A stretch of DNA of 64,000 bases from Notolepis coatsorum (taxonomy: Eukaryota; Chordata; Actinopteri; Aulopiformes; Paralepididae), in assembly GCA_963971535.1 (NCBI GenBank), contig OZ020589.1, positions 91,895,188 through 91,959,187 of the forward strand, in the 5' to 3' direction. Both the position numbers and the translations under genes were made by a program. Numbering within the stretch: position 1 is the stretch's first letter; every line of letters starts with the position of its first letter. The notes below the pieces were generated by a model. That model was not told the DNA's origin and ran no database searches. It was given only the letters and a program-made list of their open reading frames with translations. Positions 22,615 through 32,583 of the stretch are shown one piece after another.

Positions 22615-23484
22615 ATGCCCTCCCTCCGCAGTTCCTTGTGTGTGAAGACGAGGTCCACGTCCACCCTGAGCAGCAGGAGAGGAGCCCCAGTCCTTTTGAA
22701 GACCTGGAGCCGTCTGGTTTTGGAGAGCTCCCATTCAATCCGGTTTCTGTGACGTGTGAAAATGATGGGGATAATAAGACCCGGTCCTCACAGCTCAGAC
22801 AAACCCAGGAACCAGATCCCCTACAGACTAAAGATGGACCACTACTTCAAGGGCTAGAAGGAGTTGATGGCTCCAGGATCACAGGACATCCAGTGAAGTG
22901 TGAAGATGGTCAAGAGAACGCTCTCCCCTTTCAGCCTGTTCAAACCCAGAGGGAGAAAAACAGAGAGGCGTACTGTTTACCCAGCACCTCGACTGAACAG
23001 ATGAAAACAGAATCCGATGGAGAGGACTGTGGAGTATCGGAACCAGCTGGTGATGTAGAACCAACTAGAGACGGCCAGCTCCTCTACTCTGACTGCTTTG
23101 GAACTGACACTGAAGACAGTGATGAATGGGAGGAGGGTGGAGGACCTCAGTCAGGTTTAAAGACATTGCAATCAAAGAACGCACATAAAAGACAATGGGT
23201 GTCTCACAGCGGCACTGGGTTCAGCAAGAAGGGAGATCACAGACACATGAGAACTCACACCGTTGAAAAACCGTTTAGTTGTCCAGTCTGTGCGAAGGGG
23301 TTTAGTAGGAAAGGGGATATGAAGAGACACATGAGAACTCATACGGGAGAGAAGCCATATCGATGTCCGGTCTGCGGGAAAGGGTTCACTCAGAGCGGGA
23401 ATCTGGATCGACACATGAAAAGTCAAAAGAACCATTTAGTTGTTCAGTTTGTGGAAAACGATTCAGTAGGATGGGAGTTCTGAA
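22615..23484 (+). CDS. C2H2 zinc-finger exon with few fingers, 3' part frameshifted
   Basis: The acceptor CTCTCTCTAG precedes AT GCC CTC, which needs one base from the previous exon, as supplied at 8977. The acidic linker region (FLVCEDEVHVHPEQQERSPS, then CLPSTSTEQMKTESDGEDCG) closely parallels the minus-strand gene at 46624. A worn finger (SGTGFSKKGDHRHMRTH) lacks its cysteines. Two good fingers follow, CPVCAKGFSRKGDMKRHMRTH split as CPVCAKGFS and RKGDMKRHMRTH, then CPVCGKGFTQSGNLDRHM. After this a short deletion near 23422 shifts the frame: finger sequence CSVCGKRFSRMG continues in another frame to about 23581, while the open frame ends at 23484. This is a shortened gene or an early pseudogene. 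Confidence 0.72.
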
Positions 23485-23581
23485 GAAACGCACAAGAATT
23501 CATACTGGAGATAAATCATTGAATTATTTAGTTTGTGGAAATGGGTCCAATGAGAACTCAGATCTGAAGAAACACTTTTAA
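23485..23581 (+). pseudogene. Out-of-frame zinc-finger remnant
   Basis: In the next frame the DNA still encodes EPFSCSVCGKRFSRMG, RIHTGDKSLNYLVCGN and NSDLKKHF, one finger plus a worn one, directly continuing the upstream array. This shows that the ancestral exon had at least two further fingers. Confidence 0.75.
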
Positions 23582-23773
23582 TTGTTCAGTTTATGGCAAA
23601 TTAATTATAATTTATTACACACAGTTGCAAAGTTTGTGGGCCAAGTTATCCTGATTTGTCAAACTTGAAACATCACACAGTGTCATACTTTTAAAACACC
23701 ACAAGGTGTCATACCTTTAGCAGCCGTGGGTAAGCCTGCAGAGGTGGAGCTGAAATAATGTTTATTTTCCCTT

Positions 23774-23965
23774 AAAGGAACATTCCAACATTTAGCGAAA
23801 TACACATATTTGCCAATTTCCCCAGAGTCGAGACAAGACGATCAATATCAGTTTCATCTTCGGTGTGTCTAGTAGCCCCAGAGAGAAGCTAGCTTAGGTT
23901 AGTGCATGGACTGAAAACGGTAGGGAGCAGCTAGCCTAGTCAAAAGAAACTTCCAACAACTCCAA
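23774..23965. mobile_element. MITE-like fish repeat
   Basis: The sequence TTAAAGGAACATTCCAACAT with GCGAAATACACAT and GAGACAAGACGATCAATATC is of a type that I recall as repetitive in many fish genomes. I did not find its second end or a duplication, so the class and limits are tentative. Confidence 0.3.
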
Positions 23966-24290
23966 ACGTCATCTAATAGGGCAGTCTATTTAAACTGCAA
24001 CACAATGTAATCTAATAGGACAGTATTTAAACTGCAACACAACGTCATCTAATAGGACAGTCTATTTAAACCAACACAGCGCCATCTAATAGGACAGTAT
24101 TTAAACTGCAACACAATGTCATCTAATAGGACAGTATTTAAACTGCAACACGTCATCTAATAGGACAGTATTTAAACTGCAACACGCCATCTAATAGGAC
24201 AGTATTTAAACTGCAACACAATGTCATCTAATAGGACAGTCTATTTAAACTGCAACACAACATCATCTAATAGGACAGTATTTAAACTGC
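23966..24290. repeat. Minisatellite, about 9 units
   Basis: Units of 30-40 bp contain CATCTAATAGGACAGT, TTTAAACTGCAACAC and a variable CTA or AATGT insert. Units are near-identical and in one direction. The array follows the zinc-finger exon by about 0.4 kb. Confidence 0.9.
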
Positions 24291-25205
24291 AAGCCCAGTG
24301 TCTCACTCTTACCTGCTGCTTGCTTGTGCATTTTTTGCTCCCAACACCCAGGATCCACATGTGGTCTCTGCTTCTCCTGGTCTGAGAAGGATAAGGCTTT
24401 ATATGATATTGTATGGTTCCCCCTAGTGGGGTTCTGTAATTAAATAACTCCCTGCTCTTATGGTTCGCAGGGAGGAATTTAGAAATAGCCTTGATACCAC
24501 GATAAAAAGTATTTAAATTTATTCTCAATGCAATTCTTATTTCAATACTTGAGTTGTCCGACTGAACTTGATTATGAAACGTCACACTCATACACAAGAA
24601 CAGGATATGTCGGGTCAACTGGCTCCCCCTTGTGGTTGGTCCTTTATTTCAGATCTACAGTTAGTAGCAGTGTTGTAGTAGTCATCGTTGGTCTTTATTG
24701 CCAGTGTCAAAGTTTAAATGGAGACCAAAAGACAAACTCAGAATGTTGGTAAATAAAGGGCTTGGAAATACTTCTGGGGTGGATAACACACAATTACACA
24801 GAGCTGCTTCTCGGTCTGCACGCCATACACAGGTTGAAACTGGTGTCATTTTAACTGCTTTTATTGCTAACTGCCTATGAAATGGTAATATAATAAAACG
24901 TTTATATTGTATTGTATTGTAATCTACTCAGCACCTACAACAAGATGGATGTTCAGATGTCTACTTGAGAACTATGAAAAGTTTAAACCATTGGATACAT
25001 TGAGAAACACTCACCAGCTAAATTGTCTAATTATCTGCCTGTGTTAAAAGAAAACTCAAAACAGTTCATAGCAGGAGGGGGGAGGGGAGGTACAGGAATG
25101 GGCCGGGTAATAGAAAGACATACATATAGGCAATATAATTGGATATGAATATAAAAATAAGCAGTGTAAACAAAGGCGCAGATGAGGGTCTGGATGCCCT
25201 ATCGG
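24291..25205. other. Gene-free stretch
   Basis: No coding or repeat family was recognised. Open frames are short and without signatures. A G-rich patch lies near 25076-25090. Confidence 0.5.
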
Positions 25206-25207
25206 TT

Positions 25208-25748
25208 ACCGTAATTCCTCTAATAGTAACCCCGGCTTGTATTTGTTTCAACTGTAGCGGATACCAGGCTTGTATTAGGAGGAGGCATGTATAAGAGAGA
25301 GGCCTATATTTCTAATTTTCAAACAGATCATAATGAATAAATCAACATTTTGTCAGTTTGAACCCAGTAAAATGGACTGGGTTCATTTATTGAAACCAAG
25401 CAAGCAAGTACTGTATGAAATACGGTAGTAAACAGTGCAATTACAGGTGGTCAAAAAAAGTAAAATAAAGTAAAATAGTGCAATCACAATACTGGTATAA
25501 TAATAATAATAACTTCGTTTTATACAATTCTGAGGTAGGCTTACTCTCTTGGTAAACATTAACACCATACCATTATATGGCATTTACTGCACAGCCAGGC
25601 CAGCATATAACAACAATAACTCTAATATACATGAAACCCGGCTTGTATTAGGAGGCCGGCTTATAATTGCTTAGCTCAACAGTGCACCCGGTCATTAATA
25701 GAGACCCGGTTTTTAATTGAATACCGGTTACTATTAGAGGAATTACGG
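25208..25748. mobile_element. MITE with 23-bp perfect inverted ends and TA target
   Basis: Left CCGTAATTCCTCTAATAG followed by TAACC is exactly inverted at the right end (25726-25748), and TA flanks both sides (25206-25207, 25749-25750). A TA duplication points to the Tc1/mariner or pogo group. Subterminal GGCTTGTATTAGGAGG-like words occur at both ends. The 541-bp interior has no transposase. Confidence 0.85.
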
Positions 25749-25917
25749 TATATTATGTTACAATAAATAATTTAAATCTGAATATATATACTATGAGTAA
25801 AAGTAAACAATATACACAAGGTGCAGTATACACAAGGTACCCTAACTGGCATGATATATACTGTACATCATATGTTGTTGGATAATTCACTTTACTAGAA
25901 GAACATGTCAAGTTTCA

Positions 25918-26001
25918 GCAGTCTTACCTCCATCTAAGGTCATCAGTCTTACCTCCATCTTAGGCCATCAGTCTTACCTCCATCTTAGGTCATCAGTCTT
26001 A
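25918..26001. repeat. Short tandem repeat, 3 units of about 26 bp
   Basis: The unit CAGTCTTACCTCCATCTTAG plus GCCAT is repeated three times with one or two changes. Confidence 0.85.
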
Positions 26002-26021
26002 TGGCCTCCTATACATATGGG

Positions 26022-26155
26022 CAGTGGTGGAAAGTAACTAAGTATTTTTACTCAAGTAATGTACTTAAGTACAATTTCAAGCTACTTATACCTGAGTATT
26101 TAAATTTTAGGGAACCTTATACTTTTACTCCACTACATTTCAAGGGAAATAATAT
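26022..26155. mobile_element. Common fish MITE fragment
   Basis: It starts CAGTGGTGGAAAGTAACTAA, then CTCAAGTAATGTACTTAAGT and TTTTACTCCACTACATTTCA, a very widespread fish repeat terminus. The other end is not present before DIRS-like sequence begins. The superfamily is not certain. Confidence 0.55.
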
Positions 26156-26164
26156 TTTTTATTA

Positions 26165-26335
26165 TATCCCTTGAAATGGAGGATGCATATTTTCACATCC
26201 CGAAATTTTCACATTCTCTTTCGGGGAGTAGCGTACGAATACCAGAGGATGCCGTTCGGCTATTCTCTGACCGTGCGCACTTTCACCAAGTGCTTGGAGA
26301 CCGCGCTAGGACCTCTACGTCATCAGGGAATGTAA
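26165..26335 (+). mobile_element. DIRS-like reverse-transcriptase fossil fragment
   Basis: A short, broken fossil. The first residues read MEDAYFHIP, and downstream words resemble the YQRMPFGYS and RTFTKCLETAL region of fish DIRS reverse transcriptases. No ends or other parts are visible. It could derive from the same family as 6315-8084, but this cannot be tested here. Confidence 0.6.
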
Positions 26336-26437
26336 TGGCATCCTGTACACTACTATACAATATAGTTTTTACTCTATATCCTTATGCTATACTTGCTATA
26401 TCTAAACTATACTATACAAGAACCACATCGGTTCTTT

Positions 26438-27258
26438 CCTTAAAGTGACCTTTCCATTTAGTTTAAAGTGACAGTTTGTGTGTGAGCGATTGCAGCAATG
26501 TGTGTTGTGTTGTGTGTGTGTGTGTGTGTGGAGAGTTCAGTGTTCAGATGGCCTGGGGGAAGAAGCTGAGTCAGTCTTTCTGGATTTGCACCTCCTGTTA
26601 TATAAGTCCTGCAGGGGTGGTAGTGCAATACCCGTAGTATGCTCTGCTGAGCGCACCACATTCTGTAGGGCCTTCCTGTCCTGGGCCGTGCTGTTTCCAA
26701 ACCAGGCAGTGATGTTTCCTGTCAGAATGCTCTACAGCCTCGGAATAGAAGGAGTGGAGTATCTTCCCGATACTCTGAACTTCCTTAACTGTCTCAGGTG
26801 ATAGAGGCGCTGTTTCGCCTTTTTTTAACCACAGGGTCTATGTGTGTTGTCCATGTCAGGTCCTCTGTGATGTGGAATCCCAGGTACTTAAAACTGCTCA
26901 CCCTGTCCACGATAGCCCCATTTATCCTTTCCCCTGCTGTATTCTCCTAAAATCCACGATCAGCCCATTGGTTTTACCAATGTTCAGGAGTAGGCTGTTA
27001 TCCCGGCACCAGCGTGCCAGTACATCAACCTTCTCCCGGTAGGCCTTGTCGTCGTTGTTAGAGATCAGCCCCACCACCACCGTGTCGTCAGCAAACTTCA
27101 CTATGGAGTTGGAGCTGAACCTGGCCACACAGTCATGCGTGTACAGTGAATACAGCAGGGGGCTTAGAACACAGCCCTGGGGGGACCCGATACTCAGGGT
27201 GATTGTGCTGGAGGTATGACCCCCCCCCCCACCCTGACCGCCTGGGGCCTGTCACTCA
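26438..27258 (-). mobile_element. L2 LINE, 3' part on the minus strand
   Basis: This holds the 3' UTR (AAAGGTCACTTTAAG-type sequence on the coding strand) and the C-terminal half of the L2 reverse transcriptase: [20 protein letters not shown] and [19 protein letters not shown]. The frame is broken by several small indels (for example at the FRRIQQGKG segment, where the frame ends). The 5' continuation lies at 29920-30228, beyond an inserted element. Confidence 0.82.
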
Positions 27259-27682
27259 GGCAGAGGTTACACCTTTCGTATCATCTTCGTATTGTTTTCT
27301 TATGCGTATCGCCGCGACGTCGTGCGCCTGAGTCACACTTTCGTTTTTTTTTCGTTTTTGTCAGCCAAGCACACTGATGTAGTACACTGCCAAAGCAGTA
27401 GGTGGCAAACATGAAGGCAATTTCAACCAATCAGAACGAATGTGCCAATACACTTCCTGGTGGAAGCTCCAGGAAAGAAATGTCAATAAGGCAGGCGCCT
27501 ATGCCGCGCCACCATCTTGCTTGCTCACTCAATGCAGCAATTCTTTTTTCAGCAAAGCCTAATAAAAGTGCAATAAACAAAACGGATACATTCACTGTGT
27601 GTTCTGCCTGTCATTTGTTGATGAAACAAAACTAACATCAACACAAGTGACCACCAAGAGCAGATAGTTTAGCAGATAGTTT

Positions 27683-29165
27683 AGTGAGCTGTGGTGTTCC
27701 ACAAGGAAGCATACTAGGACCGCTACTGTTCCTAATTTATGCAAATGACATGTCGTCAGCTTGTGACTGCAACTTGTTCCTGTTTGCGGACGACTCAGCC
27801 CTGCTGGTCTCTGACAAGAACAAGTTACAGGTTGAAAAAACCCTCAGCTCGGAACTAGGCAGAATCTGCATATGGCTCGCTGATAACAAACTATCATTAC
27901 ACATGGGCAAAACAGAGTCCATTCTCTTCGGTTCAAATAACAAACTCAGCAAGACCGACGGCTTCTCAGTTACAGTGGGTGACAATATTGTCACAAGGAA
28001 AGATGAAATTACCTACCTGGGTTCCATCCTAGAGGCTAATCTCTCCTGTGACAAAATGGCATCCAATGTAATAAAAAAAGTCAACCAACGAACTCGATTC
28101 TTGTACCGGATCTCCTCTCTGGTAAACAAGAATACCCTGAAGACTCTGGCAGGAGCACTCATTCAGGGGTACTACGACTATGCTTGCACCTCATGGTACC
28201 AAAGCACCTCAAAGGCGCTAAAAACAAAATTACAAACATCTCAAAACAAACTGGTCAGACTACTGCTTGACCTTACTCCTAGAACCCACCTCACCCCTGC
28301 CCACTTTGACAACCTAGGATGGCTTAGAGTAGATGACAGAGTACAGCAACTTGCAATGGGCCTGGTCTACAAGATACACTACACGACCAAGGTACCCATG
28401 TACATGGCAAAATACTTCCCAAAGGTCAGTGAATACCACGATCACAACACCAGAGGGAGCTCCACAAATCATGTTAAACCCAGATTCGGCTCAAATAAGG
28501 GACTAAACACATTTCGCAATTATGCCACATCAATGTGGAACGCCCTACCCAAAGCTGTAAAGGAATGTGGATCACTACCCACTTTCAAAACCTCTCTCAA
28601 GAGACACCTACGGGAGACTGCAATTCAACACTGGCCCCTGTAAATATCCTAACCCAACCCCCTCCAATGTACAGTCATTTACCTAGTATGGTTTTGTCAA
28701 TAGTCCAATGTACAATTTTGTTTGTTTGTACAGAGTCTCCCCCCCCTCAATGTACAGTTTTGCTTGCTTATACAGTGTGCCCCCCCCCCCCCCAACCACC
28801 TCCAATGTAAATTACCCAGTATGGTTGTCAATATCCCAGTGTACCCAACCCCCCCCACCCAACCTCCTCCAATGTACAGTTTCTACGTCAAATGTATATA
28901 CTCCCTTTTCTTGACTCCTTCTGTATCACAAACAGTACTGTATTTGCAAATCTGGTATGTCATAAATGTATAGATGTAGCAGTACTGACTATCTGTATGT
29001 CATGTATGTCATATGTCCTGATGAATTGAAAATGGGGGACCCTGGTGTAAACAAGACGAAAGTCTTTCTCTGGTCTGCATCCCCTTAACAATTGTGTGTA
29101 TTGAGCTGTACTGTATTGTACCCATTCTGCAATCTGTTAATAAAGTTTTCAATCAATCAATCAAT
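27683..29165 (+). mobile_element. LINE family A, 5'-truncated, ORF end intact
   Basis: This copy starts inside the reverse transcriptase at the GVPQGSILGPLLFLIYAND motif and runs through 3' UTR with C-rich tracts separating CCTCCAATGTACAGTTT words. It ends CATTCTGCAATCTG, AATAAAGTTTT and AATCAATCAATCA. It is the best-preserved coding copy of the family in the window. Confidence 0.9.
27684..28643 (+). CDS. LINE family A reverse transcriptase, C-terminal 319 residues
   Basis: The frame is open from the truncation point to its natural stop. The catalytic FADDSALLVS lies at about residues 33-42. Downstream are LSLHMGKTESILFGSNNK (thumb region), RFLYRISSLVNKNTLK and the C-terminal FRNYATSMWNALPKAVKE. 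Family members copy their RNA at the insertion site. This fragment lacks the endonuclease and the fingers domain, and its listed ATG is only the first methionine after truncation. Jockey-superclade (CR1/L2/Rex1-like); clade not resolved. Confidence 0.85.
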   Translation: MSCGVPQGSILGPLLFLIYANDMSSACDCNLFLFADDSALLVSDKNKLQVEKTLSSELGRICIWLADNKLSLHMGKTESILFGSNNKLSKTDGFSVTVGDNIVTRKDEITYLGSILEANLSCDKMASNVIKKVNQRTRFLYRISSLVNKNTLKTLAGALIQGYYDYACTSWYQSTSKALKTKLQTSQNKLVRLLLDLTPRTHLTPAHFDNLGWLRVDDRVQQLAMGLVYKIHYTTKVPMYMAKYFPKVSEYHDHNTRGSSTNHVKPRFGSNKGLNTFRNYATSMWNALPKAVKECGSLPTFKTSLKRHLRETAIQHWPL

Positions 29166-29479
29166 CAGTCTAAAAACGATCGGTAGCATTGTTAGCTGCA
29201 TGCTAACGTCAATGGAGTATGCCATTATAACTATAGCATTGTGGCTAGAAGCTAACGTTAGCTCACGCTACTTAGCCAGCACGAAACTAATGATATCGCG
29301 AGCTATCAGTAGTTAGATAACATTAGAGACAACGCTGTGTGTATTAAACAAAGGTGAATAGATGACTGGGCCATTTTGTTTAATGCTTGTTAAGTTGAAA
29401 GAGGAACTCTGAGCTAACAGGGTCTGAATCCTGATAGCTCACGTTAGCCAGCTGCTCATGCTATCGGTAATGCTAGCAG

Positions 29480-29570
29480 AATGAATGGATGTAAACTTTA
29501 TTTAACATATTGCATATGGGTACAATACAATACGGCTCAATACAAACAATTGTTAAGGGAATGCAGACTG
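29480..29570 (-). mobile_element. LINE family A tail, reverse orientation
   Basis: GAATGAATGG, ACTTTATTTAACA, GGGTACAATACAATACGGCT and GTTAAGGG match the reversed 3' end of family A, as at 9556. Only the terminal 90 bases are present. Confidence 0.75.
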
Positions 29571-29919
29571 TTGTAGCTTGGACTGGGGTCCTTATAACAA
29601 TAACTTGACAACACATGGTAGCTGAAGCTATTGGGACACGGAGCTCTGTCCCAAACACACACACACACACTGTTGTCACCGGAAGGGCACGCAGATGGTA
29701 TCTACTGCGCATGGGCGTTTTCGCAACAACGGCTAGCGTGCTGACTACACGCTGTTGTCGACTCGTTTTTTTTGCGTATCTCCAAACGCAAACACAATTT
29801 TGCGTTTCAGCCGTATCCACAAAAAAACGCCAAAAAACGCGTTTCTGTGTAGATAGGACATGATACGTCGTCAAAAACGTATAAAAAAACGCCAGGAATA
29901 CACTAGTCTAACCTCAGCC

Positions 29920-30228
29920 TCAGAAAGTCCAGGATCCAGGCCTGCGCTCATGGCGGAGCTCAGACCCAGATCGATCAGCTTGTCAACCTGTCTGGTGGGG
30001 ACTATGGTGTTGAAAGCTGAACTATAGTCAATGAACAGCAATCTCACATAGCCCCCCTTCTGACTGTTAAGGTGAGAAAGGGTGTTGTGTAGTACCTGGG
30101 AGACCGCGTCGTCAGTGGACCTGTTTGTCCTGTATGCAAACTGCAATGGGTCCATGTTACTAGGGAGGGAGGCACAGATGTGATCCTTGATCAGCCTCTC
30201 AAAGCATTTCATTACCACAGAGGTGACT
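29920..30228 (-). mobile_element. L2 LINE, middle part on the minus strand
   Basis: It encodes [39 protein letters not shown] and [19 protein letters not shown], the fingers and palm of L2 reverse transcriptase. It abuts exactly the residues missing from 26438-27258 (LDPGLSEAEV versus consensus [11 protein letters not shown], altered at the insertion point). Confidence 0.85.
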
Positions 30229-30239
30229 GAATCTTAGTC

Positions 30240-30535
30240 GTTAAAGAACCCAGGACGCCTATCGTAAAGAGTAAGGGGGTTCCCCAACGTCCCTGGCCAA
30301 ATTCCAAATCAGGTCTCTGACATCAACGGCACCTAATCATCCCTTCCCCTTAATGGGTTGATATCAATCCCTGTCTCCTGAGCCGTTCAGCCATTGTGAT
30401 GTGTGCCTGGTGCCAGTGTAGCCCAAGGTTGGGTGCTACCAGTGGTGGTGAAGGAGGTCATTTCCACCCTACATTGTGGGGAGCACTTTGAGTGTCTAGA
30501 AAAGCGCTATATACATTTAATGAATTATTATTATT
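30240..30535 (+). mobile_element. LINE or SINE 3' end with TTATTATT tail
   Basis: GTGCCTGGTGCCAGTGTAGC, GCACTTTGAGTGTCTAGAAA and AGCGCTATATACATTTAATG lead into a TTATTATTATT tail. This GCGCTATATA block is a common fish retroposon end; the reverse of a related block is seen at 63703-63740. No coding sequence is present. Confidence 0.55.
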
Positions 30536-30825
30536 TGTTAACTACACTTGTCTAGTCTAAAAATGTATCTCCCAGGGGACACGTGGTAGGCTACCCTGAA
30601 TACTAGACTAATACCTACCTAGTTACATTCTATACATTCCTGACACATTAGTATTTAATGTTGTTCTATCACAAAACATAAAATAATTCCCCATGTAAAT
30701 CTTTTATAATAAGTGGGTTAATTTGTCTTTCTATGATGTCTGGTTCAGAAGTTAAGTGAATCCTCCATATCATAAAAAATCAGTAGGCAACAGGGCTTTT
30801 CTACCATGCCGCCTGTGGAAGAAGC

Positions 30826-30969
30826 TTCCTACCCTACATTTCGACACAGTCGACCACACCATCCTCCTCGATAGTCTTCTTCACTCCACCATAGGACTCT
30901 CCGACTGCACTCCACTGGTTCACCTCCTACCTCACAGACAGAACTGAGCGTGTCTCCTTGGGAGGTGTT
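30826..30969 (+). mobile_element. LINE family C, segment 1 of 2
   Basis: It encodes FDTVDHTILLDSLLHSTIGL in one frame and then drifts into another. The next stretch, with RVSLGG, continues at 32584 after the inserted family A copy. The duplicated TGTT (30966-30969) marks the insertion point. Confidence 0.75.
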
Positions 30970-32583
30970 GGTCATGGTCATGCTGGACCTACAAAAGGCC
31001 TTCGACACTGTCAATCACTCCATTCTGATAGACTATCAAAACCATTTGCTTTTAGCTTGTCAATCAGTGAGCTGGATGCAATCCTACCTTGAGGGGAGAG
31101 AACAGATGGTGGAGGTAAACGGTACTCCACCCCCCCCCTCACAGTGAGCTGTGGTGTTCCACAAGGAAGCATACTAGGACCGCTACTGTTCCTAATTTAT
31201 GCAAATGCCATGTCGTCAGCTTGTGACTGCAACTTGTTCTTGTTCGCGGACGACTCAGCCCTGCTGGTCTCTGACAAGAACAAGTTACAGGTTGAAAAAA
31301 CCCTCAGCTCAGAACTCGGCAGAATCTGCACCTGGCTCAAACTATCATTACACCTGGGTAAAACAGAGTCCATTCTCTTCGGATCAAATAACAAACTCAG
31401 CAAGACCGACGGCTTCTCAGTTACAGTGGGTGACAATATTGTCACAAGGAAAGATAAAATTACATACCTAGGTTCCATCCTAGAGGCAAATCTTTCCTGT
31501 GACAAAATGGCATCCAATGTAATCAAAATAGTCAACCAACGAACTAGATTCTTGTACCGGATCTCCTCTCTGGTAAACAAGAATACCCTGAAGACTCTGG
31601 CAGGAGCACTCATTCAAGGGTAGTACGACTATGCTTGCACCTCATGGTAACAAAGCACCTCAAAGGCGCTAAAAACAAGATTACAAACATCACAAAACAA
31701 ACTGGTCAGACTACTACTTGACCTTACTCCTAGAACCCACCTCACCCCTGCCCACTTTGACTACCTAGGATGGCTTAGAGTAGACGACAGAGTACAGCAA
31801 CTTGCAATGGGCCTGGTCTACAAGATACACTACACGACTAAGGTACCCATGTACATGTCAAAATACTTCCCTAAGGTCAGTGAATACCACGACCACAACA
31901 CCAGAGGGAGCTCCACAAATCATGTTAAACCCAGATTCGGCTCAAACCAGGGACTAAACACGTTTAGCAATTATGCCACATCAATGTGGAACGCCCTACC
32001 CAAAGCTGTAAAGGAATGTGAATCACTACCCGCTTTCAAAACCACTCTCAAAGAGCACCTACGGGAGACTGCAATTCGAAACTGGCCCCTGTAAATGTCC
32101 TAACCCAACCCCCTCCAATGTACAGTAAATGTCCTAACCCAATAATACACGAGACCCTATTCTTGGGACCAAGTAAGGTTTCGTCGATATTCCAATGTAC
32201 AGTTTCCCCCACCTGCCTACCCAACCCCCCACCCACCCACCCAACCACCTCCAATGTACAGTTCCCCCCCCCCCACCCCACCTACCCAACCTCCTCCAAT
32301 GTACAGTTTCTACGTCAAATGTATACTCTCTTTTTAGACGCTTTTTGTATCACAAACCTGTACTGTATTTGTAAATCTGGTATGTCATAAATGTATAGGT
32401 GTAGCAGTACTGTCTATCTGTATGTCATGTATGTCATGTTATGATGAATTGAAAATGGGGGACCCTGATGTAAACAAGACGAAAGTCTTTCTCTGGTCTG
32501 CATCCCCTTAACAATTGTGTGTATTGAGCTGTACTGTATTGTACCCATTCTGCAATCTGTTAATAACATTTTCAATCGATCAA
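30970..32583 (+). mobile_element. LINE family A, 5'-truncated, inserted in LINE family C
   Basis: It begins MVMLDLQKAFDTVNHSILID, earlier in the reverse transcriptase than the other copies, followed by YLEGREQMVEVNGT, GVPQGSILGPLLF and FADDSALLVS. The frame is open to 31623 and then broken by a stop (GGGTAGTACGAC in place of GGGTACTACGAC). It resumes through FSNYATSMWNALPKAVKE to a stop at 32094. The end is AATAACATTTTCAATCGATCAA. TGTT flanks it on both sides (30966-30969, 32584-32587), and its removal restores the host LINE frame SLGG-VNSWTQ. Confidence 0.87.

Larger units (their letters stand above)
27259..29919. mobile_element. PIF/Harbinger-like insertion splitting L2, itself hosting LINEs
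   Basis: The ends are inverted 14-mers with two mismatches: left GGCAGAGGTTACAC, right in reverse complement GGCTGAGGTTAGAC. The L2 target TCA is present on both sides (27256-27258 and 29920-29922), and removal restores L2 sequence CACTCAGAAAGTCC. A 3-base duplication suits PIF/Harbinger. Both ends are rich in CGTTTTT words. No transposase was recognised. A LINE family A copy (27683-29165) and a reverse LINE tail (29480-29570) lie inside. Confidence 0.6.
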
